Assembly: GCA_011525785.1 (NCBI GenBank)
Contig: WYBT01000044.1
Coordinates: 135,090 to 199,089 of the forward strand
Direction: 5' to 3'
Length of the DNA stretch: 64,000 nucleotides
Source: Planctomycetaceae bacterium
Lineage (GTDB): Bacteria; Planctomycetota; UBA1135; GCA-002686595
The position numbers and the translations under genes are program-made. This document shows positions 7,445 through 16,513 of the stretch, one piece after another; positions within the stretch are counted from its first letter, which is position 1; each line of letters opens with the position of its first letter. Below the pieces are notes generated by a model. That model saw only the letters and a program-made list of their open reading frames with translations. It ran no database searches and was not told the origin of the DNA.

Positions 7445-9189
7445 TCCACGCGCGCGCTTTCGCGCTCGTGTGCGTGCTCGTCACCGGCTGCGGTCCCTCG
7501 TCGCCGTCGGACGGCGCCGAGGCCGAACGCGCACCGACCGGTGCGAAGCCCGACGCCCCGGCGCACCCGACTGCTCCCGCGCCCGCGGCCTTCGTGAGCT
7601 TGCGCGAGCGCGCTACGGCGTCGGGGATTGCCTTCCGACACCGCAGCGGCGCGCGCGGTCAGCGCGTGATGATCGAGCAGCTCGGCGGCGGCGTCGCTTT
7701 GCTCGACTACGACGGCGACGGTCGCCAAGACCTGTACTTCGTCGACAGCGGCGAGCTGCCGGCGCGCAGCGACGAACAGGCCCCGGGCGGCAACAAGCTC
7801 TACCGCAACCTCGGCGGCTGGAAGTTCGAGGACGTCACCGCACGCGCGGGCGTCGCGGGGCGCGGCTACATGATGGGCGCGGTCGCGGGCGACTACGACA
7901 ACGACGGCGACGTCGATCTGTACGTGACCGCCTACGGCTCGAACTCGCTGCTCCAGAACCAGGGCAATGGGACCTTTCGCGATGTGACCGCGAGCGCGGG
8001 CTGCGACGACCGGCGCTGGTCGAGCGGCGCGGCGTTCGTCGATTACGACGGCGACGGCAAGCTCGATCTGTTCGTGCAGAACTACGTCGACTTCCGCGTC
8101 GAAGAGCACCGTCCGTACTCGATGGGCGGCGTCGACTCGTACTCGCCGCCCGACCTGTTCGACCCCGTGGCCTGCTCGCTGTGGCGCAACCGCGGCGACG
8201 GCACGTTCGAGGACGTCTCCGGCCGCACCGGCATCGCCGAGCACCCGGGTAAGGGCCTGGGCGTGCTGGTCAACGACTTCGACGGCGACGGCGCGAGCGA
8301 GATCTACTGCGCCAACGACTCGACCGCCAACTTCCTGTTCCGGCTCGGCTCCGACGCGCGTTTCGAGGAGCTGGGGCTCTCGTCGGGCGCGGGTTACGGC
8401 GCCGACGGTCGCGAAGAGGCCGGCATGGGCGTGGACTGCGGCGATCTCGACGGCGACGGCCGCGAAGAGTTGATCGTGACCAACTTCTTCAAAGAGCCCA
8501 ACTCGATCTACCGCAACGACGGCGGTCTCAACTTCACCGAGATCAGCGAGCGCACCGGCACCGCCAGCGCCGCGCGCAAGTCGCTGGGCTTCGGCGTGCG
8601 GTTGGTCGACCTCGACCACGACGGCGTGCTCGACCTGGTGGTCAACAACGGCCACGTGTACGACAACGCCGCGCAGGTCGATCCGCCCGCGACGTGGGCG
8701 CAGGCGCCGTTGCTCTTCCGCGGCCTGGGCAAGGCGCGCTTCGAGGACGTGCTCGCCTCGCAACCCGCCGAGTTCCGCAGAGCGCGCGTGGGCCGCGCGC
8801 TGGCCTGCGGCGATCTCGACGACGACGGCGATCAGGACCTGGTGCTGATGACGCTCAACGGACCGGCCGAGGTGTTCGAGAACGTCGGCGGCGAGCGCGG
8901 CGCGTGGCTCAGCGTGCGCTGCGTCGGCACGCGCCGCGACTCGACCGCGATCGGCGCGCGCGTCGAGGTCCAGGCCGGCGATTTCGCGCGCAGCGCGCAG
9001 GTGCGCAGCGGCGGCAGCTACCTCGGCCAGAGCGAGCTGCGTGTGCACTTCGGACTCGGCGCGCTCGAACGCGTCGAGCTGGTGCGCGTGCGCTGGCCCG
9101 GCGGCGGCGTCGACGAGTTGCGCGATGTCGCGACGCGCCAGCAGCTGGTCGTGGTCGAAGGCACGAGCGCGACTCCGGCGGCCAAGTGA
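7441..9189 (+). CDS. FG-GAP/VCBS repeat lipoprotein with C-terminal ASPIC/UnbV domain
   Basis: 582 residues. A lipoprotein signal (ALVCVLVTGC, Cys about 17) anchors it to an envelope membrane. Seven calcium-binding loops of the D-x-D-x-D-G type mark a beta-propeller of FG-GAP/VCBS repeats: DYDGDGRQDLYF, DYDNDGDVDLYV, DYDGDGKLDLFV, DFDGDGASEIYC, DLDGDGREELIV, DLDHDGVLDLVV, DLDDDGDQDLVL. The ASPIC/UnbV domain follows (about 480-575; IGARVEVQAG, VRSGGSYLGQSELRVHFGLG, VRWPGGGVDEL). The GTG start overlaps the stop of the upstream TPR gene, so the two are co-expressed. No enzymatic role is established for this family; adhesion or complex assembly outside the cytoplasm is likely. Confidence 0.93.
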   Translation: MIHARAFALVCVLVTGCGPSSPSDGAEAERAPTGAKPDAPAHPTAPAPAAFVSLRERATASGIAFRHRSGARGQRVMIEQLGGGVALLDYDGDGRQDLYFVDSGELPARSDEQAPGGNKLYRNLGGWKFEDVTARAGVAGRGYMMGAVAGDYDNDGDVDLYVTAYGSNSLLQNQGNGTFRDVTASAGCDDRRWSSGAAFVDYDGDGKLDLFVQNYVDFRVEEHRPYSMGGVDSYSPPDLFDPVACSLWRNRGDGTFEDVSGRTGIAEHPGKGLGVLVNDFDGDGASEIYCANDSTANFLFRLGSDARFEELGLSSGAGYGADGREEAGMGVDCGDLDGDGREELIVTNFFKEPNSIYRNDGGLNFTEISERTGTASAARKSLGFGVRLVDLDHDGVLDLVVNNGHVYDNAAQVDPPATWAQAPLLFRGLGKARFEDVLASQPAEFRRARVGRALACGDLDDDGDQDLVLMTLNGPAEVFENVGGERGAWLSVRCVGTRRDSTAIGARVEVQAGDFARSAQVRSGGSYLGQSELRVHFGLGALERVELVRVRWPGGGVDELRDVATRQQLVVVEGTSATPAAK

Positions 9190-9196
9190 GCTGCGC

Positions 9197-10687
9197 TCAC
9201 ATCGGCTTGGCGCCCGTCGGCAACGGCGCGCCGCGCAGCCAGAAGAACAGCAGCGGATAGCTGCCCGCGATCTCGAGCTTGAGCGGCGCGTAGCGCTCGG
9301 TGAACTGCGGGTGCTCGACCAGCGTGCGTTCCCAGTGACTGGCCTTGAGCTCGGGCTCGCCGCGCGGGCCGGTGTGCAGCCAGCCGTTGCCGATGATGAT
9401 CATCTCCGGCCGCTGGTCCAGCACCCACTGCGCGTCGTAGCGCTGGTGCCCCTTGATGGTGATGCCCGGGTCGGGCGGCGCGCGCAGGATCGCGTCGTTG
9501 GTGAGCCCGAGCATGTCGACGATGGTCAAGCGCGAGACCCAGCCGAAGGCGCCGATCGGCGCCAGCGCAACTTTGGTCTGCGGCGGGACCGCGCGCGCGA
9601 CGCTCGCGCCCATCAGCTTCCAGCGCGGCTCGGAGTCGGCGTGGTCGGCCGCGAATTCAGCGCGCCTGGTCTGTTGGAGTTGCAACAGGGCGGCGGCGAG
9701 CACGAAGGCCAGCGTGGCAAGCGCTCTCCGCGCACCGAACAACGCGCGCGCACCTTCGAAGGCCAGCCACGCGCCGATCGGGAGCACTGGCACGAAGAAG
9801 CGTGCGAACGGCAGGAAGTCGCCGCCCACGTAGATCACGTAGGCCACGTGCGCGAACAGGCCGAGCGCGAGTGCGCGCAGCGGCCCCGGCCCGCGAGCGC
9901 TCGACCAAGCGACCGCGGCGAGCACCACGATCACGCCCACGCCGCACTCGCTGTTGGACGTCGCGAGGTACTCCAGGCCCAGGCGCACGTCGTCGGCGAA
10001 GGCCAGCTTCTTCACCGAGTACGTGACGGGCGTGAGTCGACCGAAATACAGCAGGCGGAAGAGCTGCCAGCCTGCCAGCGGCCCGAGTGCGAGCGCGGCG
10101 CGCGCGAGCCAGCCCGAGCGGCGCTCCTCGAGCACGAAGGGCAATGCGAACAGCAGCGCTTCGTTGCGCACGAGTGCGGCGAGGCCCACGAGCGCTGCGG
10201 CGAGCAGCCCTCGACCTCCGCCGGCCCGCGCGCGCTCCCAGGCGAGCGCGAAGCACGCCAGCAGCGCCGCGAGCAGCACCGTGCCCAGCCCGATGATCGC
10301 GTGCCAGCCGAGCGCGGGCGTCGCGGCGACGAGCCAGGCCGGAGCGGCGCTGAGCGACTCGGGATGCCGCGCGCGCCACAGCTCCCCCACGGCCCAGGCG
10401 GCGACAGCGGCCGCGCCGATCGAGATGACGATGCTGAACGACTCGGGATCCGCGCCCAGTGCGAGCGCCGCGGCCACCAGCAGCATCCAGCCTGGCGCCG
10501 AGAAGCCCTCGATGCGCTCGCCGGCGTTGAACACCAGCCCCTGGCCCTCGATCAGGTTGCGCGCGTAGCGGTAGGTGATGAAGTCGTCGTCGCACGGGCC
10601 GTGGCCGATGAAGCTCGCGGCGTGCGCGGCCGCCACGAGCGCCGCGGCGAACGGCGCGAGGCGCGCGAGCGTGTTGCGCGCGCTCAC
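9197..10687 (-). CDS. Polytopic membrane protein, GT-C-like glycosyltransferase
   Basis: 496 residues with about ten hydrophobic segments. After the first membrane segment comes GPCDDDFITYRYARNLIEGQG, then LVFNAGERIEGFSAPGWM; this Asp-rich first outer loop with a Y-A-x-N-L-x-x-G-x-G-[LF]-V-F-N-x-G-E-R-[VI]-E-G pattern is typical of GT-C arabinofuranosyl/mannosyl-transferase-like proteins that use lipid-linked sugars. A soluble C-terminal part (about 370-496) includes PPDPGITIKGHQRYDAQW. The donor and acceptor are unknown. Its start overlaps the stop of the upstream SGNH gene (10684-10687), and the pair belongs to an envelope-related minus-strand run. Confidence 0.8.
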   Translation of the reverse strand: MSARNTLARLAPFAAALVAAAHAASFIGHGPCDDDFITYRYARNLIEGQGLVFNAGERIEGFSAPGWMLLVAAALALGADPESFSIVISIGAAAVAAWAVGELWRARHPESLSAAPAWLVAATPALGWHAIIGLGTVLLAALLACFALAWERARAGGGRGLLAAALVGLAALVRNEALLFALPFVLEERRSGWLARAALALGPLAGWQLFRLLYFGRLTPVTYSVKKLAFADDVRLGLEYLATSNSECGVGVIVVLAAVAWSSARGPGPLRALALGLFAHVAYVIYVGGDFLPFARFFVPVLPIGAWLAFEGARALFGARRALATLAFVLAAALLQLQQTRRAEFAADHADSEPRWKLMGASVARAVPPQTKVALAPIGAFGWVSRLTIVDMLGLTNDAILRAPPDPGITIKGHQRYDAQWVLDQRPEMIIIGNGWLHTGPRGEPELKASHWERTLVEHPQFTERYAPLKLEIAGSYPLLFFWLRGAPLPTGAKPM

Positions 10688-11886
10688 TTGCGCACCAGAC
10701 CCTGCTCCAGCGCAAACGCGCTGAACTCGCGCGCCGCGGCGACGCGCCCGGCCTCGCTGAAGTGGATGCCGTCCTCGCGCATCAGCGCACTGCGGTCGGC
10801 GCGCGCGGCGAAGCGCTGCTCGAGGTCGAGCAGCGGCGCCTCGTGCCGCGCCGCGACCTCGCGCACGACTTCGTTGTAGCGGCGGTGCTCCTCGACCACG
10901 GCGCGGGCGTCGCGCTGGAAGCTGTGCTTGAGCAAGTACTCGGGAACGGCCAGGTCGTGCGTCGAGGGCGCCGTGAGCAGCACCACGCGCGCGCCCGCTT
11001 CACGCGCGAGCGCGACGAGCGCCACCAGGTTCGCGCGGTACTCCTCGAGCGGCACGCGCGGCTCGTCGCGCAGCGGCGCATCGCCCGCGAGCCAGCCCAC
11101 GCGCACGAACATGCGCCGCAAGGCCTGGAGCAACGCACTCGCGCGGTAGAGGCGCTCGAAGGCCAGCGCGGGCCGCTTGGCCGAGTCGATCGCGCCGCGC
11201 GCGAGCCAGTGGTCGTTCCAGCCGTAGTAGATCGCCACCAGATCGGGCTCGAGGCCCGCGAGCCAGCGCTGCGCGACGCGCAAGCCCTGGTGCGTCGAGT
11301 AGCCCGAGAGCGCGAGGTTCACGCACTCCCACGCACCTGTTGTGGCTGCGAGTTCACGCGCGGCGAGCTCGGGCCAGGCAAACGGATGGTCTTGCTGCGA
11401 ACAGGAGTCGCCCAGCATCACCAGGCGCCGCAGCTCGGGCGGCTTGGGCCGCGCGGGCTCGGGACCGAAGAAGCCCAGGCTGTTGGCGAGCGGGCTGTCC
11501 GCGGGCAGCTTCCAGAACAGCTCGTCGTCGAGTTCGAGCTGCCAGAAGTCCTCGGGGTGCGGGTAGCCGAACTGAATGCCGGACAGGTGCTCGAATCCGG
11601 CGCTGCGCAGGCCCAGTTCGGGCACGACCAGCAGCGCTTGGACCGTCCACAGAGCGAACAGCGGACCGCTCGAACGCCCCGCGCGCGAAAGGGCGCGGAT
11701 CAGCGCGGAACCCGCCAGTGCGACGAGCGCGAAGGCGACCGCCAGGGCCCAGCCCAGCGCGCCCGCGAAGGCCTGTGGCGCGAGCACGGCGCCGAGCCCG
11801 AACGAGAAAGCGAAGCCCGCAGCGACGCCGCGGCCGCTTGCCGCAGGCTGCGTCGGAGGTTCGGCGGCGTTGGCGGCGGGTTCCAA
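10684..11886 (-). CDS. SGNH/GDSL hydrolase with N-terminal membrane segments
   Basis: 400 residues. The first about 95 residues carry three hydrophobic stretches (AAGFAFSFGLGAVLAP, ALGWALAVAFALVALAGSA, GPLFALWTVQALLVVP), placing the catalytic part at the membrane. The SGNH blocks follow: RLVMLGDSCSQQ (nucleophile Ser), a Gly in NLALSGYSTHQG, the Asn in YYGWNDHW, and DGIHFS near the C-terminus supplying Asp and His. Such enzymes hydrolyse or transfer esters, often O-acetyl groups on envelope glycans; the substrate here is unknown. The adjacent glycosyltransferase (4-bp overlap) suggests shared work on a glycan. The start at 11886 gives a plausible cytosolic leader of about 20 residues. Confidence 0.85.
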   Translation of the reverse strand: MEPAANAAEPPTQPAASGRGVAAGFAFSFGLGAVLAPQAFAGALGWALAVAFALVALAGSALIRALSRAGRSSGPLFALWTVQALLVVPELGLRSAGFEHLSGIQFGYPHPEDFWQLELDDELFWKLPADSPLANSLGFFGPEPARPKPPELRRLVMLGDSCSQQDHPFAWPELAARELAATTGAWECVNLALSGYSTHQGLRVAQRWLAGLEPDLVAIYYGWNDHWLARGAIDSAKRPALAFERLYRASALLQALRRMFVRVGWLAGDAPLRDEPRVPLEEYRANLVALVALAREAGARVVLLTAPSTHDLAVPEYLLKHSFQRDARAVVEEHRRYNEVVREVAARHEAPLLDLEQRFAARADRSALMREDGIHFSEAGRVAAAREFSAFALEQGLVRK

Positions 11887-11912
11887 GCTCGGAGGAGACG
11901 CGCTCGCGCGCC

Positions 11913-12728
11913 TCAGCGGCGCGAGAGACTATCGCCCTCGCGCAGCACGGTCAGCCGCACGTCGCGCGCCGACCACACCGGACCCGATTCGGCGGGAGAA
12001 ATCGAAGCGCTGCGCGCGTCGAACACCACCACCGGGCCCTCGCCGACGACTTCGAAGCGCCCGGGCAGCGCGATCAACGCCGTGCGTTCGTCGATGCCCA
12101 GGCCGAGCAACTGGGGATGCGCGAGCACGGCGCTGAGCAGCCGGTTGTTGCGGCGGCGCACGACGAAGTGCTGGTCGACGATCGCGGCCTCGAGCAGCCC
12201 CAGTCCCTGCGAGAGCACCTGGCTCTTCGGCGCGATGCGCTCGGGCGCGTCCTCGGGCTCGCCGGTGATCATCACGCCGCTCATCACCGCAGCGCCCGCG
12301 CTGGTCCCGCCGAACACGACGCCCGCGCGGTGGCGCTCGATCAACAGCTCGAGCATGCCCGCCGCGCGCGCCTCCTCCATGAAGCGGCTCTGGTCGCCGC
12401 CGCCGATCCAGATCAGATCCGCGCCGGCGATGGCGGCGCGCGCAGCCGGCGCGTCGACGAACTCGATCACCTGCGCCTGCGCTGCGCCCGCCTCGCGCCA
12501 CATCTGCGCCGACTCTTCGCCGCGATTTTCCACCGACGACGCCTGGGGGAGCACCACCACCTTGGTCTGCGGGCCGCGCGCGAGTTCCAGCGCGCGCGCG
12601 CAGATCGGCGCGGTCGTCCCGCCGCCGCCGACGATCACCAACGCTCCAACCGAGGCGCCGCGCTGCGGGCTCGCACACGCTGCCAGCAGCACGGCGACGC
12701 AGAGCGCCGCGAGGCTCGAGTTCTTCAT
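11913..12728 (-). CDS. S51-family (cyanophycinase-like) serine peptidase lipoprotein
   Basis: 271 residues. The N-terminus is a lipoprotein signal (AVLLAACASP; Cys about 19). The body matches the peptidase S51/cyanophycinase fold: a glycine-rich start ALVIVGGGGTTAPI, WIGGGDQSRF, the nucleophile Ser in VVFGGTSAGAAVMS, and VVDQHF-like AAIVDQHFVVRRRNNRL with the His, then LGLGIDERTALI. Cytosolic cyanophycinases release beta-Asp-Arg dipeptides; a lipidated member must act on an extracytoplasmic substrate, which is unknown. The ATG at 12728 overlaps the acyltransferase stop and has GGAG six bases upstream. It may work on imported or external isopeptides. Confidence 0.85.
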   Translation of the reverse strand: MKNSSLAALCVAVLLAACASPQRGASVGALVIVGGGGTTAPICARALELARGPQTKVVVLPQASSVENRGEESAQMWREAGAAQAQVIEFVDAPAARAAIAGADLIWIGGGDQSRFMEEARAAGMLELLIERHRAGVVFGGTSAGAAVMSGVMITGEPEDAPERIAPKSQVLSQGLGLLEAAIVDQHFVVRRRNNRLLSAVLAHPQLLGLGIDERTALIALPGRFEVVGEGPVVVFDARSASISPAESGPVWSARDVRLTVLREGDSLSRR

Positions 12729-13747
12729 CACTTGCTCCGTGGTCCGACGGTCCGCTCGCAGACGCCCTCGCGGTAGGGATTGCCCAGGCCCTCGGGCCGC
12801 GTGCGAAAGCGCTTGTAGCTCCAAAGGTACTGCTCGGGCGCGCTGCGAATCAGCTGCTCGAGCTCGAGGTTCAGCGCGGCGGTGCCCGCCAGCGGATCGT
12901 CGAGGCCGATCTCGCGCGAGAGCGCGCTCACGTGGATGCGAAAGCCGCGCGCCTGGGGCAGGCGCTCGCACCAGGTGAGCAGCACCGGCGCGCCGGAGCG
13001 GGCGGCGAGCTTGGCCACCAAAGTGGTGGTGTTCGCCAGCACGCCGAACCAGGGCGCGAACACGCCGCCGCCGCGGCCGGGGTCCTGGTCGGGCAGGATG
13101 CCTGCCACCTCGCCCGCGCGCAGCGCGCGCAAGACCATCGCGACCCCGCCGGCGTCGTTGGGCGCGAGCTTGGCGCCGAGCCGGCCGCGCGAGCGGTTGT
13201 AGAACTCCTCGAGCTCGGCCACCGGAGGCCGCTTGTACATCGCGGTGAGCGGCGCGAGCGAGCTGAAGAACAGCCCGCTGAGCTCCCACGCGCCCAGGTG
13301 CGGCGTGAGCAGGAGCACGCCGCGTCCCTGCGCGCGCGCGCACTCGAACAACTCCAGGCCGCGCGTCTCGACCACCAGCTCGAGCGCGCGTTGCGCCGGC
13401 CAGCACCACAGCGCGCCGAACTCCGCGAAGGTGCGGCCGGTCTCGATCAGGCTCGCGCGTGCGAGCTGCTCGCGTGCCTGCGCGCTCAACTCCGGCAGGC
13501 AGGCCTCGAGATTGACGCGCGTGGCGCAGCGTTCGGGCGTGGGCAGGCGGTGCAGCGCAGCGCCGGCGAGTCCGCCCAGGCGGTACAGCGTGGGGAAGCT
13601 CAGCTTGGCGCCCGCGCGCAGCGCCGTCGTGCCCAGCCAGGCCCGCCCCGGTCGCGAGCGATCGTGGCGCTTGGGCGGCCGAGCCTTGCGGCGCTGCAGC
13701 GCACTGCATTCGCCGGCGGGCTCGGATCGAGGCTCGGTGTCGGTCAC
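12728..13747 (-). CDS. LpxL/HtrB-type lysophospholipid/lipid A acyltransferase
   Basis: 339 residues from the GTG chosen. The HtrB/LpxL family transfers acyl chains to lipid A precursors at the inner membrane. The catalytic H-x4-[DE] motif is present as LLTPHLGAWELSG, followed by YKRPPVAELEEFYNRSRGR and the G-I-L-P-D-Q-D-P block GEVAGILPDQDPGRGGGVFAPWFG, both typical. The C-terminus YLWSYKRFRTRPEG is also characteristic. The first about 45 residues are basic and variable. The start is uncertain: an in-frame ATG at 13846 would overlap the upstream gene by 22 bp. It is flanked by a YejM-like gene and overlaps the S51 gene by one codon base (ATGA), consistent with an envelope-lipid operon. Confidence 0.88.
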   Translation of the reverse strand: MTDTEPRSEPAGECSALQRRKARPPKRHDRSRPGRAWLGTTALRAGAKLSFPTLYRLGGLAGAALHRLPTPERCATRVNLEACLPELSAQAREQLARASLIETGRTFAEFGALWCWPAQRALELVVETRGLELFECARAQGRGVLLLTPHLGAWELSGLFFSSLAPLTAMYKRPPVAELEEFYNRSRGRLGAKLAPNDAGGVAMVLRALRAGEVAGILPDQDPGRGGGVFAPWFGVLANTTTLVAKLAARSGAPVLLTWCERLPQARGFRIHVSALSREIGLDDPLAGTAALNLELEQLIRSAPEQYLWSYKRFRTRPEGLGNPYREGVCERTVGPRSK

Positions 13748-13824
13748 AGCTGGGCTGACAGTAAGCGCGCACGCGAGCGGCGGCAATTCGCAGGGCCGCG
13801 CCAAGATCTCGGTTGGGTCGCAGC

Positions 13825-15732
13825 TCAGCGCAGGAAGCGCAGGCATTCGCTCGAGAGCGCCTCCAAAGCGGCGGCGTGGCGCTCGAACTCCGCCTCGGCC
13901 GAGGGCAAGGGCCGCCACTGCGCGCTGAACGCCATCACCGGCAGGCCGCGGCCGGCGTCGCGCGGGATGCGGAACACCGTTTCGCCGCACCACAGGCCCA
14001 GCTCCTCCCAGCCCGCGACCGCTCGCGCGCGCGTCGGGAGCGGCTCGAACAGCGAGCGCGAGAAGCACACCTGCGCGATCTGCTCGCGCGGCGCGCCCAG
14101 GAGTTCGAGCAGCGTGCCGGGCAGGTCGACGTGCGACGTCGGACGCGTCTCGACGCCGACTTCGACGCCAGCGCCGAACACGAGCAGCGGCGTCGCCACC
14201 TGCTCGAGCGTGAAGTTGCCGGTGTGCCCCCAGTAGCCGTTCTCGGCGAACTCCTCGCCGTGGTCGCCCGTGACGACCACCAGCGTGTCGCGCGGCAACT
14301 GAGCGCGCTCGAGCGCGGCCAGGATGCGCGCGGCGACCTCGTCGGCGTGGTGCAGTCCGTTGCGGTAGCGGTTGCGCACGCGCTCGGCGAGCTGCGCATC
14401 GCGCGAACCGGCCAGCTCGACGTAGTCGAGCTCCTCCTCGAAGGGCGTGAACAGCGCGTGCTCGGGCGGGAAGTCGTAGGGCTGGTGCGCCGAGTCGAGC
14501 AGCACGAAGGCGAAGAAGGCGCGCGCGGCCTCGCGTTCGGCGAGCCAGCGTTCGAAGCGCGCGGCGACCCGTTGGTCGCGCTCCGCCGACGAGCCGGCGC
14601 CGAAGTCGTCCCACACCGCTTCGGGCCACTTGACCCAGGCGGTCTCGCGGAACTCGGGGAACTCCAGCGACGCCGCGGAGAGCGCGCGCAGCTCGTAGCC
14701 GGCCGCGTCGAGGGTCTCGAGCAGCACCGGCGCGCGCCGCGCCTCGAGCACGGGCCACCAGTACGAGCCGTGCAGCCCGTAGAGCATGCCGAACACGCCG
14801 AAGCGCGTGCCGTTGCCGGTGCTGAGATGGTCGTCGAAGCGGCGCGCGTTCGGCGCGAGGCGCGCCATGTGCGGCGTGACCTGCGGGTCGAGCATGTCGC
14901 GCCTCCACGAGTCGATCACCAGCACCAGGATGTTGGGGCGCGGCGCGCGCGGATCGAGCGCGAGCGGGCCCGCCGGGTGCGCGAGCACGGCGTCCGGCCG
15001 GCTGAGCGGCACGTGCGGCGCTGCGGCAAACTCCTCGCGCAGCGTGGCCGGCAACATCCCGCGCACGCTCAACCGCGGGTAGAGCGGCAAGGCCTCGCTC
15101 AACTCCACCAGCCCGCGGTCCTGCTCGAGATCGGCGCGCGCGTAGATGGCCTTCTCGACGCACACGATCAGCAGCAGCGCGGAGACGGCGATGGCGCCCG
15201 GGCGCAGCAGTCGCCGCGTGCTGATCTCGCGCCGGCACACCGAGAGCAGCAGCAGGCGCGCCAGGGCGTTGCCGAGCGCAATCAGCGCCGCCGCGCCAGC
15301 GGCGAACAGCCACACCTTCGGGCCGAGTCGGTAGCTGTCCTCGGCGCCCTTGGCCGTGACGAGGTTCCAGGCCGCCTCGCCGAAGTGGTAGCGGAACAGC
15401 CCCCACACGCGCGTGTCGACCAGGAGCGCGAGTTGGAAGGCCGTCCACAGCGCCAGCTCCACCGCCGTGCGCCACGGGCTGGCGCCGCCGGCGCGCCGCA
15501 GGGCCCAGATCGCGGCAGCGGGCGCGAGCGAGAAGCTCGCCACCGCCGAGACCAGCCCCAAGTGCGCGAACAGGACCAGACGCGCGGGCGCGTCGTTGGC
15601 CAGCTCGTCGAGATAGGCCTGACCGATCCACGCGCCCAGGGCGATGTTCAGCAGCCACAGGCCGCGCGAAGCGGCGCGTTCGGCGTCGCCTCGCGGCGAG
15701 CCGGAGGCGCGGAGTGCAAAGGGCGTGAGCAT
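13825..15732 (-). CDS. YejM/PbgA-like inner-membrane sulfatase-fold protein
   Basis: 635 residues. Five hydrophobic segments fill about residues 15-190 (LWLLNIALGAWIGQAYL, LVLFAHLGLVSAVASFSL, TAVELALWTAFQLALL, VWLFAAGAAALIALGNALA, GAIAVSALLLIVCVEKAIYA), as in DUF3413 proteins. A linker with LPLYPRLSVRGML precedes a sulfatase/phosphatase fold (about 260-520): ILVLVIDSWRRDML, HLSTGNGTRFGVFGMLYGL, LVVVTGDHGEEFAENGYWGH. The catalytic Thr/Cys position reads TGNGTR, so it is probably not a Cys-type sulfatase. YejM homologues control LPS synthesis rather than hydrolyse sulfate. It heads the minus-strand run with lpxL-like next, which fits a lipid A role. The ATG at 15732 opens directly before the first membrane helix. 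Confidence 0.88.
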   Translation of the reverse strand: MLTPFALRASGSPRGDAERAASRGLWLLNIALGAWIGQAYLDELANDAPARLVLFAHLGLVSAVASFSLAPAAAIWALRRAGGASPWRTAVELALWTAFQLALLVDTRVWGLFRYHFGEAAWNLVTAKGAEDSYRLGPKVWLFAAGAAALIALGNALARLLLLSVCRREISTRRLLRPGAIAVSALLLIVCVEKAIYARADLEQDRGLVELSEALPLYPRLSVRGMLPATLREEFAAAPHVPLSRPDAVLAHPAGPLALDPRAPRPNILVLVIDSWRRDMLDPQVTPHMARLAPNARRFDDHLSTGNGTRFGVFGMLYGLHGSYWWPVLEARRAPVLLETLDAAGYELRALSAASLEFPEFRETAWVKWPEAVWDDFGAGSSAERDQRVAARFERWLAEREAARAFFAFVLLDSAHQPYDFPPEHALFTPFEEELDYVELAGSRDAQLAERVRNRYRNGLHHADEVAARILAALERAQLPRDTLVVVTGDHGEEFAENGYWGHTGNFTLEQVATPLLVFGAGVEVGVETRPTSHVDLPGTLLELLGAPREQIAQVCFSRSLFEPLPTRARAVAGWEELGLWCGETVFRIPRDAGRGLPVMAFSAQWRPLPSAEAEFERHAAALEALSSECLRFLR

Positions 15733-15830
15733 CGAGCCGCAGCAGTGTGACTCCGGCGCACCGCCGCGCGCGAGCTTGTCGCTCAACTTGTCCGCAGCGC
15801 CGGCGCTCGCTACGATCCTCGCTTCGACGA

Positions 15831-15922
<92 letters not shown>

Positions 15923-16009
15923 CCGCGCGCGATGCGCCCCCTCCGCCGACTCCTCGCTCGATTGCACTCGCCGCCGCGCGCGTCCGGTCGTGTCCATCGG
16001 CCCGCTGAA

Positions 16010-16513
16010 GTGCGCGCGAACGCGAGATCTGAATTGCGCGCGAGCGCGACAGCTCCACTGCGCCTCGCCGCCTTCGCCGCGCTCGCCACGCTTGCGGCGT
16101 GCCGCGCACAGCGCACGCTCGAGATCACTTCGGAGCCTTCCGAGTGCGAGGTGCGCCTGGACGGCGAGCGCATCGGCGTGACGCCCGTCTCGCTGCCCTT
16201 CGAGCACTACGGCACGCGGCGCGTGTCGCTCTACCGCAGCGGCTACCGCACGTATTCGCGCCTGGTCCAGTTGAGCCCGCCCTGGTACGCGCGCTTCCCG
16301 ATCGACCTGGTGTCCGAGGTGCTGGTGCCGCTGGGCTGGCGCGACGTCCACAGCGTGCACGTGCGCATGCAACCCGGCGTGCCCGTGCTGCTGGAGCCCG
16401 ACCTGCAGGACATCCTCGACCGCGCCGAGGGACTGCGCCGCGCCGGGCCCGAGGGTCCGCCCCCGCCGGCGCCGCGCCCGTCGGACGCCGCACAGCCACC
16501 GTCGCGACCTTGA
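16010..16513 (+). CDS. PEGA-domain lipoprotein
   Basis: 167 residues from the GTG used. A hydrophobic segment ending in a lipobox (AALATLAACRAQ) predicts lipid anchoring. A PEGA domain follows (TLEITSEPSECEVRLDGERI, GVTPVSLPFEHYGTRRVSLYRSGYRTYS), a beta-rich module found on bacterial surface proteins. The rest contains LIDLVSEVLVPLGW-like hydrophobic stretch and a Pro-rich tail. The start is uncertain: an ATG at 15932, ten bases after the tRNA, would add 26 residues of Arg/Pro-rich, probably non-coding sequence. Its TGA overlaps the proposed TTG start of murD (TTGA at 16510-16513). Confidence 0.8.
   Translation: MRANARSELRASATAPLRLAAFAALATLAACRAQRTLEITSEPSECEVRLDGERIGVTPVSLPFEHYGTRRVSLYRSGYRTYSRLVQLSPPWYARFPIDLVSEVLVPLGWRDVHSVHVRMQPGVPVLLEPDLQDILDRAEGLRRAGPEGPPPPAPRPSDAAQPPSRP

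Noticed and set aside
13933..15750. 645-residue plus-strand open frame
   Set aside because: It lies opposite the YejM-like gene and shows only Arg/Ala/Leu-rich sequence without recognisable motifs.
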